Positions 57,180-64,000 of a DNA stretch of 64,000 nt are shown here, piece by piece. The position numbers and the translations under genes were made by a program. The stretch is from NCBI RefSeq assembly GCF_001649575.2, contig NC_051452.1, positions 16,236,884-16,300,883 on the forward strand, in the 5' to 3' direction. Below the pieces are notes generated by a model, which was not told the DNA's origin, made no database searches, and saw only the letters and a program-made list of their open reading frames with translations. The stretch is from Kryptolebias marmoratus (lineage: Eukaryota; Chordata; Actinopteri; Cyprinodontiformes; Rivulidae). Position 1 is the stretch's first letter. Every line of letters begins with the position of its first letter.

Positions 57180-57690
57180 TTTTATGCATCAGGACATAAA
57201 AAAATGTCCCAGCAAACTACTCACCCCAAGGTCGGACTATGCACTACTTAGAGAAATTAGTTCCATCTCAGACTCTAGAGGCCTCAGTTAGAAAGTTTAA
57301 GTTCATCACAGGACAATTAGAAAAAAAAATACTGTTTGTTTGAAAGAGCTGCAGGAGAAAACCTCTTCTCTCCCTTAACAGCACATGGCGGAACAACTTA
57401 GGTTTGTAAAGTTTCACCAAAATGAACCCCAAGACTTCAGGAACAATGTCCTTAAGATGAAACCAAAGTAAAGATTTTTGCCTATATTGAGCAGGGCCAT
57501 GTTTGTTATAAACCAAATGCATCATATCAGCACTGCCTCAGCTGTTAAGCATGGTAGTGGAAGGTTGAAAGTTTGGGCTTGTTTTGGGCATGCTGCAGTC
57601 ATTGAGTAGACCATGAAGATTGTGTACTTTGTTTTTCCCACGATTGTAATAGTTTTGTCACCAATTATTTCAAAGTTTGAGAAACCAGAT
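57180..57690 (+). mobile_element. Tc1-like transposase fragment, sense
   Basis: CACCCCAAGGTCGGACTATG, ACTCTAGAGGCCTCAGTTAG, GAGAAAACCTCTTCTCTCCC and AACATCAG-like text running to TGGGCTTGTTTTGGGCATGC follow the middle of the Tc1-like transposase seen antisense at 17745-18600. Stops and deletions are frequent and neither end is present. Confidence 0.72.
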
Positions 57691-57891
57691 GAACAAGTCA
57701 ACATTTTTTCACAAAAAGCATTTTTCAAAGAGGTTTTGGTGTGCCCAAAATCAGACCACTCAAAAAATGAATGATAAAAATTCTAAAATAAAGCTTTTTG
57801 TATAACAAAGACTACTACACTGGAGATGCGAAAGAACACTCTCTGTGAATGAAATATAGATGCTAAAGGCAGGGAAATAAAATAATTATAT

Positions 57892-57898
<7 letters not shown>

Positions 57899-57944
<46 letters not shown>
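57899..57944. repeat. (TA)n microsatellite
   Basis: About 23 uninterrupted TA units, bordered by TATACATG on the left and TATACATACATACAG on the right. Confidence 0.95.
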
Positions 57945-57948
<4 letters not shown>

Positions 57949-58127
57949 CATACAGTCGGTGTTCTACACTATAGTTTATCAGATTCTAAATTAAGCTCAA
58001 GTAAGAGTAATTAAGAGGATATTTCTAATTAGAAGATAGATGAATTTTTATGTTTGTATTGAAAATAAATATATTGTGTTATAATGTGTCTCAGCTCTCC
58101 TTGTGTTTGGGTGTTCCCATTTCCCAG

Positions 58128-58301
58128 AAAATGCTTGCAGACGTTTGGACCAAGTTCCGTCTCTTCCAGAAACCTGCCAACTTTGACGCTCGGCTGGGCG
58201 AGTGTGAGCGCGTTCTCCAAGGGGTCAAACGTCAGGTGGGGTTGCTGGACATCCGCAGTGTGGAGCAGGATGTGGTACAGTCACAGCTGGAGCAGTGTAT
58301 G
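58128..58301 (+). CDS. dmd: dmd exon 32 (end of R10, start of R11)
   Basis: 174 bases, phase 0 at both ends, acceptor CCATTTCCCAG, donor ATG|GTGGGT. It encodes KMLADVWTKFRLFQKPANFD and ends SVEQDVVQSQLEQCM. KFRLFQKPANF and SVEQxVVQSQL are nearly invariant with human. The fish has Trp in ADVWTKF where I recall Ser in human (QDVSMKF), which restores the usual helix-C Trp of R10. It begins the compact cluster of exons 32-34. Confidence 0.95.
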
Positions 58302-58387
58302 GTGGGTAATATCATCATATTACATCATCATCATAAAGGCTGGATAAACTGTTTTTTAAGTGGCGGTTGTTTGTTTTTGTCCAATAG

Positions 58388-58543
58388 AAGCTGTATAAGG
58401 TACTGAGTGAAGTGAAAGGGGAAGTGGAGACGGTGATTAAAACAGGCAGGCAGATTGTTCAGAGACAGCAGACTGAACAACCCAAAGAGATGGACGACAG
58501 AGTTTCTGGCCTGAAACTGCTCTACAACCAGCTGGGAGCGCAG
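58388..58543 (+). CDS. dmd: dmd exon 33 (repeat R11)
   Basis: 156 bases, phase 0 at both ends, acceptor TTTTTGTCCAATAG, donor CAG|GTCTGC. It encodes [20 protein letters not shown] and ends [29 protein letters not shown] and YNQLGA match human almost residue for residue. Helix C of R11 uses Tyr (LLYNQL) instead of Trp, as in human (LHYNEL). R11 starts the basic run of repeats R11-R17 reported as the second actin-binding region. Confidence 0.96.
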
Positions 58544-58616
58544 GTCTGCGTGCACAAACACTCACAAGCACAATATTATAAGAATGAAGGGGATTTTTCA
58601 ATTGTTGTGTTTCTAG

Positions 58617-58787
58617 GTGACAGAGAGTAAACTGGAGCTGGAGAAAAGTCTGAAGTTGTCGAGGAAGTTGCGTAAGGAGCTGAACGGGCTGACAGAGTGG
58701 CTCGCCGCCACTGATGCTGAGCTGACCAGGCGCTCTGCTGTGGAAGGCATGCCCAGTGACCTGGAGGCTGAGGTGGCATGGGCGCAG
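58617..58787 (+). CDS. dmd: dmd exon 34 (repeat R12, helix A)
   Basis: 171 bases, phase 0 at both ends, acceptor TTGTGTTTCTAG, donor CAG|GTACAA. It encodes [20 protein letters not shown] and ends [31 protein letters not shown] followed by MPS is nearly identical to human and carries the helix-A Trp of R12. The intron in front is only 73 bases, the shortest in the window. Confidence 0.96.
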
Positions 58788-59958
58788 GTACAACACACAC
58801 TTTCAAAAAGTCTCAAAGTTGTATGGACATCTGGAAAGTGTTTCAACAGCACATTGTAAGGAGAGGATGTATTGCTATTGCTGCCTACTTGGCTTGTAAA
58901 AGAAGTTCCTTATGTAAGTCACTTATGCCAGCATCTCACTGGGCTATGACTGCTGGCAATTAGTCAAACAGCAGTCGTGGGATAGTCTTCAAAATGTCTT
59001 ACAATAGTCTCAGGGGTTCTCAATTTCCTTGTTCGAGTTGCAGAGGCCTGCAGTTTTGTCGCTTAAATTTTCACCAACATATTTGTGCAACTAATATTCT
59101 CTGAAAATAGTCAGTCATTGTCATTAAATTGTAAATGGGGCAGTGGCTGCCAAGGTGGGTACATAATAAGCTGTGGTGGGTACGATGTGGGTGACAAAAT
59201 AATGTTCATGGCCAAAAATACAGTTGTGCAAGTTTTACACACAAATTAAAATTAAACAAAATTAAGATTAAACATTAAGAATTTCCTGAGACTCCAACCA
59301 AAAATTTGCACATTTTCTCATACTATTGAGTCAACTATTCCCCAGTTGCACACAAGCATAAAGGTAGTATCTCACTGGACTGTGACTGTTGGAAACTAGT
59401 TGGAGTCAGAAAATTGCAGAAAAATAAAAAGATTTTCACTTGAAATGGCCTTAATATGGTACGCATGACATGTTTGCTTCTGAACCTAACTGCAAATAAA
59501 TTGCAACATTCCTGCAAATGATGTGAAATTTATTAGATTTGATTTTTTATTCACAAAGTGTCTTAATCATGTCTCAGTTTGATCCCAATTTATTCCCTTT
59601 TTTGTTTACATTCAGTCTCAAATTGGTCTTGTAGGTTGCAAAACCTTCCCAAAGTTGTCTCACATTTCTTGCACTTTCTGACATCTGTGACAACTTTGTG
59701 ACTATTTTAAGAGTTCAACTTCAACATTCCATTGATAGAAGTGTGAGGCCCTACGACTAATAGACAGAAACTTAGAACCCTCAAGAACATTGAGACACTT
59801 TGTAAACACAAATGCTGTTTGCAATTTATTCCCAACTGTCACAGCACAGTGAGATACACACTTTAGGATAAAAGTGTGTGATAAATAAGTAAAAGGCCTT
59901 CTATATAGTGTCAATCTAACATGATATTGTGTCTCTTCTGTCCCTGTTTGTCCTTTAG
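58788..59958 (+). other. dmd: dmd intron 34 (1.2 kb)
   Basis: Almost the whole intron is one or two copies of the foldback repeat described at 58918-59868. The last 90 bases hold the acceptor tract TTCTGTCCCTGTTTGTCC. Confidence 0.78.
58918..59868. repeat. Dispersed foldback repeat, copy 3, compound
   Basis: Two left ends are present: ATGCCAGCATCTCACTGGGC at 58925 and TAGTATCTCACTGGACTGTG at 59368, the latter continuing ACTGTTGGAAACTAGTTGGA. One right end is at 59827-59866 (TTATTCCCAACTGTCACAGC then ACAGTGAGATACA). This suggests an older copy partly overlapped by a second one. The family is the same as at 8346 and 43603. Confidence 0.68.
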
Positions 59959-60138
59959 TTCATTCACAGTGAGATAGAAAAACATCAGCCACAGTTGCAG
60001 GCAGTTGTGGATCTCGCAGAGGCCCTTAAAGCTGTCCTGCAGGGAAACGGGGGTCTGGTGGACGACAAAGTCAGCCTGTTGCACTGCAACTGGATTGCAG
60101 TCACGTCAAGAGCAGAAGAATGGCTCAACCTTCTGCTG
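59959..60138 (+). CDS. dmd: dmd exon 35 (repeat R12, helices B-C)
   Basis: 180 bases, phase 0 at both ends, acceptor TTTGTCCTTTAG, donor CTG|GTCAAA. It encodes FIHSEIEKHQPQLQAVVDLA and ends NWIAVTSRAEEWLNLLL. The last 17 residues are identical to human as I recall it and include the helix-C Trp; the first half is much more diverged (the human exon opens ATQKEIEKQ). The frame stays open into the start of intron 35 but the exact human length fixes the donor. Confidence 0.95.
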
Positions 60139-60311
60139 GTCAAAGATATTTCAACAATATTATGACACTATGAACATTATTTATATACCTGTCTTAACAA
60201 AGCTATAATTGTTATTAAGTTAAAACTTTCTAAAAACAAAAACACTTTCTGCTCATTGTTCACTATATCAATGAAGTCAAAATACTCAATCTTTTGATTT
60301 CTTCTTTTCAG

Positions 60312-60434
60312 GACTACCAACAGCAGATGCAGAAGTTAGATGAACAGATAAAGGAAGTGAATGAGTGGATTGATGGAGCTGAGATAAAGATGGATGAGAT
60401 TGACAGTCAGGGACCCAACGATGCTGTGCTGAAG
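60312..60434 (+). CDS. dmd: dmd exon 36 (repeat R13, helix A), two codons shorter than human
   Basis: 123 bases, phase 0 at both ends, acceptor TTTCTTCTTTTCAG, donor AAG|GTTACG. It encodes DYQQQMQKLDEQIKEVNEWI and ends IDSQGPNDAVLK. The helix-A Trp of R13 is in VNEWIDGAE. Human exon 36 is 129 bases; the two missing codons fall near the A-B loop (human SEKKKPQQKEDVLK, here DSQGPNDAVLK), where length changes are tolerated. Confidence 0.94.
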
Positions 60435-61150
60435 GTTACGTAGTATCTGCCTCTTTTGTACATACCATTTCTTTATTTTTGTTTAAACTTAATTTAGTTA
60501 GGAACATTTACATTAGCATAGCCACAATTTGTGATCCTACACTAAGCCCCATTTACAACTCCTGATCAACAAAAGCAGTTGACCTGAAATTTAAGTCAAT
60601 GACTGAACTTAATTTTGATACCGTACTCTTACCAAAGCTGAGTGACAAAGTATCTTTTAAAAGTTCCCTGGAAGATGTGAACACAAAGTCTACTAAGTCA
60701 AAAAGCTGGTATACACCACAACAGCACTGAACCTTGAGATGTTTGACTCATTACAACCATACCAAAGAAGCTGGAAAAATAGTGTGGAAACAAGCATGGA
60801 TTGGAGTTCTTAAAATCTAACTGGGAGAAATTTCAAAAGTTGGTGGTGAATAAATCAAGAGCTTATTTCCTGTGAGACTTCCAGATTCAGACAGATAAAC
60901 TAGTGATTCTAGGTCAACTTGTACCTCTGTCAAATTGTACCTTTTATAGCTTTGGTCAGCACTATCTAGAAACTTTCCATGGGAAACTAAACTACAAAAT
61001 TTTGAAAATGTTTCAAACTGGAAACTTTCCATCAGAATAATAGGGATTTATGGGAATCAGCTGAAAATTTGGGCTAGTTTAAACAAACTATCATATCATC
61101 TCCTCTGACAAACCGATTGACTGATGACCACCTGCGCTTGGGTCCTGCAG
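60435..61150 (+). other. dmd: dmd intron 36 (716 bases)
   Basis: The right third (about 60952-61105) is a fragment of the GGTTGCAAA-type hAT family: AACTTTCCATGGGAAACTAA and GGAAACTTTCCATCAGAATA. The rest shows nothing I recognise. Confidence 0.7.
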
Positions 61151-61321
61151 GTGTTGCGTGCAGAGCTGGAGCTAAACAAAGGGAAGATGGAGGAAGTGAG
61201 AGCCTTGGCCCATGAGCTCATGTCCACTAGGGGGGAGAACTGCCAGGCTCAGGTGGGACCTAAAGTGGAGCAGCTTAACCAGAGATTTGACACCATCTCT
61301 CAGCGCATCACTTCTGGACAG
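61151..61321 (+). CDS. dmd: dmd exon 37 (repeat R13, helices B-C)
   Basis: 171 bases, phase 0 at both ends, acceptor TTGGGTCCTGCAG, donor CAG|GTAGTG. It encodes VLRAELELNKGKMEEVRALA and ends LNQRFDTISQRITSGQ. LNQRFDTISQRI lines up with human LNHRFAAISHRI; Phe replaces the usual helix-C Trp in both. HELMSTRGENC matches human NLMANRGDHC. A fragment of a hAT-like repeat lies just upstream in intron 36. Confidence 0.95.
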
Positions 61322-61474
61322 GTAGTGACCATTTCAATAGTAGATTTCAGCAACATACACTGTAAACTGTCTTGTAAACAACCTGAAATTGACATTTTCA
61401 AATTGCTTGAAACATATCTGACTAAAGTGACTTTCCTCTGGTCACTTGTGTGCCTCTGTATCTGTGTGTGGCAG

Positions 61475-61597
61475 ACGGCAGCATCAGCTAGGGAGCTGGA
61501 GCAGTACCACAATGAAGTCCAGGTCTGGCTGGAGTTGCTGGAGGAGGAGGCCAAACAGGGGGAAAACCTGAAAGAAGAGGACTTCCAGGAGGACAAG
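61475..61597 (+). CDS. dmd: dmd exon 38 (repeat R14, helix A)
   Basis: 123 bases, phase 0 at both ends, acceptor GTGTGTGGCAG, donor AAG|GTTTCA. It encodes TAASARELEQYHNEVQVWLE and ends GENLKEEDFQEDK. LKELEQ/ARELEQ at the start and NLKEEDF at the end match human. The fish has QVWLELLEEEA where human has QKLLEPLEAEI, so a helix-A Trp of R14 is present here. Acidic EEE/EED runs mark helix A and the A-B loop. Confidence 0.95.
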
Positions 61598-61688
61598 GTT
61601 TCACCCAATCATACAAACGAACAAACAAATCTGTTTTCATGTGTTCCGTGTGTCGTTACAAACAAGGTGTGTGTATGTGTGTGTGTAG

Positions 61689-61823
61689 AACTGTGAGGAA
61701 GGTGCAGTGAAGGACTTACTGTTGAAAGGAGAGAATCTACAGAAGAGAGCCCCGGATCAAGATAAGCGAGAGCAGATCAGACTGAAACACAACCAGCTAA
61801 ACAGCAAGTACAACGCTGTTAAG
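61689..61823 (+). CDS. dmd: dmd exon 39 (repeat R14), one codon shorter than human
   Basis: 135 bases, phase 0 at both ends, acceptor GTGTGTGTGTGTAG, donor AAG|GTAATG. It encodes NCEEGAVKDLLLKGENLQKR and ends LNSKYNAVK. Human exon 39 is 138 bases (46 codons); one residue is missing near the start (human NEDNEGTVKEL, here NCEEGAVKDL). The intron before it is 91 bases with a TG-repeat acceptor tract. Confidence 0.94.
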
Positions 61824-63134
61824 GTAATGTGCACAATAATCATATGATATAGACAGTGTTTTGTTGTTGTGGATTCTTAATCACCCAGAACATGGCAATG
61901 CTAAAAGTTTTTTTTTTTTAATGCAACTGGGCTTCCTTTTGTTTTTTGAAGATGTTTCATTTCTTATTTGAAGAGCTTTTTGACAATAAACTAAAAAGTG
62001 TAGAGCTCCACACTTAAAAACTGTTATGAGTTCCTTGGTTTATGTGAGCTGAACTCACATTCAAATCACTCTTCCTACCCTCCTGAGGGTAATTAGGAAC
62101 TCCATACTTTTCAGTTTGAATTGAGAAAGCTCTTCAGATTAGAAGAGAAATGTCTTCAAGAAAACAAGATCGAAAGTTCACAAAAAAAAAACTCAAATTT
62201 TGTGAATTTGCAAAAGTGTAAACTTTCTATGGGAATTAACAGGAATTTATAATAATTAATAGGAACTTATGGGAATCTACAGGAATAAACCTGGAATTCA
62301 CATATTTCCCATGAAAGGTTTCCTATTTGTAATATTTCCAAGTTTCCCTGCTTAACTTCCATTGTAAGGTTTTTGAAAAATTTTCAGAAATTTACTTAGG
62401 ACAGGTAGGGTAGTGGTTGTCTTTGTCTTTCAAAGTTACAGTGAAAGTTTACAGGTACAATAGTAAAAAAAAAAATGACACAAGGCTGTCTCGACCATAA
62501 AACATGTTTTCTTAAAAAATAATGTTAGGGTTAGAGTGATTTGAATGTCATAACAGGAGCTACATTTGTGACCCATCCTGGCAAAAGGATTCATAATGAC
62601 AGATTTTTTTCCAGTTTGATTTAAATTATTTTCAAACTTTCCATCTCAAAAGCTTTAAAAATGATATATAGTTGAAGTTTAAATATTTATCACATAAATA
62701 GCAACAAGCAAGGTTTGTTAACAAGAGTAGTGGTTTGAAAACACAATTTTAATTGGTCTGGAGTGACGTCGTCAGAAATCCCAGCCCCATATTTCAAAAG
62801 GGGAATCCCCAAGCTTCAGGAATTTCCCGGTGCTACATATGGCACATACAGTAATAAAATTAATCTTGGCCTTACCAAGTTCTAAAATTATTCTAATTAA
62901 ACCTCAAGCGTACAAACACACAACACATTTCACCTTTTCATTATTTATTAAACAATTTGAAGCCAAAATGGAAAAACATGCAATGCTCAGAGAAATTGCA
63001 ACAGAAAAACCCAGGAGCTCTATCTGGAACTCTAAAGAGCAAAAAAGATAGTGGTTAAATAAATATATATTGTGATGTAGTATTTAAGGGATTTCTGCAT
63101 ATAGAACTCGGGGCATATGTGTGTTTATGTGTAG
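61824..63134 (+). other. dmd: dmd intron 39 (1.3 kb)
   Basis: It starts with a foldback (61862-62180), followed by a hAT-family fragment (about 62213-62410) containing GGGAATTAACAGGAATTTAT and CCATGAAAGGTTTCC in opposite senses; a further piece may be near 62790-62830. 62420-62780 and 62840-63120 have no recognised element. Confidence 0.72.
61862..62180. repeat. Foldback repeat, copy 2 with paired arms
   Basis: The left arm (about 61924-61998) reads GCAACTGGGCTTCCTTTTGT, TTGAAGATGTTTCATTTC and GAAGAGCTTTTTGACAATAA. The right arm (about 62108-62178), reversed, reads AACTTTCGATCTTGTTTTCT, TGAAGACATTTCTCTTC and TGAAGAGCTTTCTCAATT. The arms pair over about 70 bases with mismatches. The other copy is at 42266-42560. 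Confidence 0.7.
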
Positions 63135-63287
63135 GACCTGCGTATCCTGAGGAATAGGAAGGCACTGGCCATCGCTCCCCAGTGGTACCAGTATAGAAGA
63201 AAGTCACATGACCTGCTGGCCTGGTTGAATGATATCCAACGCAGCGTGGAGCAACTTCCTGACCCCCCTGAAGGAGAGAGGGTCAAG
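63135..63287 (+). CDS. dmd: dmd exon 40 (end of R14, helix A of R15)
   Basis: 153 bases, phase 0 at both ends, acceptor TTTATGTGTAG, donor AAG|GTGATA. It encodes DLRILRNRKALAIAPQWYQY and ends PDPPEGERVK. QWYQY is invariant with human. In helix A of R15 the fish has LLAWLNDI where I recall LLKCLDDI in human, so the canonical Trp is present. The next exon (41) is not in the remaining 713 bases. Confidence 0.95.
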
Positions 63288-64000
63288 GTGATAGCATTAA
63301 CAGAAACTTACAGAAAACATGTATTTCCAAATAACAACCTCTTCAACTCACTATTTATGTTACCCCCTTTTCTGACTTTTGTTTGTTCCCATTTTTTGTT
63401 TTGCAGGTACATCATTAGTAATGAATAGTGTATTCTTCCTTTATCTTTCTTCATTATCCTCTGCTTCAACTTTTAGACTGTGAGCTTGTCAAGGCTTAAA
63501 GCAATTTGAGGCAAATGGGAAGATGAATAATTATTACTCCTGAGTAATACCATATGTTTAGACAACTGCAGATAAACTCTACCTCCAAACTAAAGCTTTT
63601 ATTTATTTATTTAGAGTTTGGAAATGTGCCCATATTTAAAAGAAAAAGCCCCAAAACTGATTTGAGACAGAAGATTATGTACTTCTTAAAGAGGCTTCTA
63701 ATGCTATGTATATTTTAAATTTGCAGAGATATTTAGACTATTTGAGAATTAAAGAAATGCAGTTATAATTTTTTTTTGTATTTGTTGAATACTTTTAAAA
63801 AAATTATTAACCCCTTACCAATCGCCCTCAGAAAGCTCAAGAAGCCTGGAAAAGACGTACCCAAATTAAATTAGATGCTATTCTTCAGCCTTTTGTGGTT
63901 CAAACTAAAGATTAGGCTCCATGTGAAGTTAACACTTTGAAGTTTTTGCCTGAGCAGTCAAAATGATTGTAACTTTAACCAATTAGTAGTTATTGAAGTG
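63288..64000 (+). other. dmd: dmd intron 40, 5' part
   Basis: It begins with donor GTGATA and runs off the window. I see no exon 41 and no recognised transposon. A short open stretch near 63831-63915 was considered as an exon and rejected. Confidence 0.8.

Larger units (their letters stand above)
56879..58127 (+). other. dmd: dmd intron 31 (1.2 kb)
   Basis: It holds a transposon-end fragment (56915-57105), a Tc1-like fragment (57180-57690) and a long TA run (57899-57944). About 57700-57890 and 57960-58110 are AT-rich with no recognised feature. Confidence 0.8.
3725..63287 (+). other. dmd: dmd (dystrophin) gene, partial: exons 22-40 of the central rod
   Basis: This span holds the internal part of a dystrophin gene. 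Twenty coding segments, all bounded by AG and GT, join into one open frame of 975 codons of spectrin-type triple-helical repeats. Segment lengths follow human DMD exons 22-40 one by one, and motifs such as [32 protein letters not shown] and SRAEEWLNLLL are dystrophin rod sequence. Dystrophin links cortical F-actin to the dystroglycan complex under the muscle membrane; this part of the rod is thought to act as a spacer and to contribute actin, lipid and microtubule contacts. Utrophin is the main alternative, but the agreement with dystrophin in sequence and exon sizes makes it unlikely. Confidence 0.95.

Noticed and set aside
3725..63287. Utrophin instead of dystrophin
   Set aside because: The residues and exon lengths fit dystrophin closely throughout, including motifs such as SRAEEWLNLLL and LTEWLAATD at the right exon positions. 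I could not run an alignment against utrophin, so a small doubt remains.
63831..63915. Possible exon 41 (acceptor-like CCCTCAG then KAQEAWKRRTQIKLD)
   Set aside because: The frame hits a stop before any donor, the length does not fit exon 41 (183 bases in human), and the peptide does not resemble the dystrophin R15 sequence.

Overview
The window is vertebrate genomic DNA, almost certainly from a teleost fish. It is AT-rich and holds one multi-exon gene with GT-AG introns. The introns are packed with fish-type transposable elements: hAT, Tc1/mariner, L2/CR1-like and other non-LTR retrotransposons, tRNA-like SINEs and a chromodomain Ty3/gypsy element. Some repeats look like killifish or livebearer repeats, but that is only an impression.

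The only host gene I can support is dystrophin (dmd), on the + strand. Twenty coding segments between 3725 and 63287 correspond to human DMD exons 22 to 40. They encode 975 residues of the central rod (spectrin-like repeats R6 to the start of R15). Exon lengths match my recollection of the human gene exactly, except exon 36 (two codons shorter) and exon 39 (one codon shorter). The 5' part (actin-binding domain, hinges 1 and 2, R1-R5) and the 3' part (R16-R24, WW/EF/ZZ, C-terminus) lie outside. The most notable gene-level feature is that human exon 23 (213 bases) is split here by a 3.4 kb phase-2 intron into segments of 101 and 112 bases.

Layout: 1-3724 is the end of intron 21. 3725-30467 holds exons 22-26, with a 19.2 kb intron 22 full of dead transposons. 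33348-43142 holds exons 27-29. Intron 29 (43143-53602) carries a deleted LINE, a foldback element, a gypsy element, a SINE and a hAT nested in another hAT. Exons 30-40 (53603-63287) are more tightly packed, with introns as short as 73 bases. Two runs of N (25022-25870 and 28273-28901) lie inside transposons, so they are probably repeat-driven assembly gaps.

I see no operon, CRISPR array, phage, structural RNA gene or new enzymatic system. The parts worth a second look are the extra intron, transposon ends lying next to splice acceptors, two unnamed dispersed repeat families, a near-perfect 108-base-arm hairpin, and several nested transposons with intact target-site duplications. Human exon numbers and lengths are recalled, not looked up. 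The other assignments come from reading the sequence.
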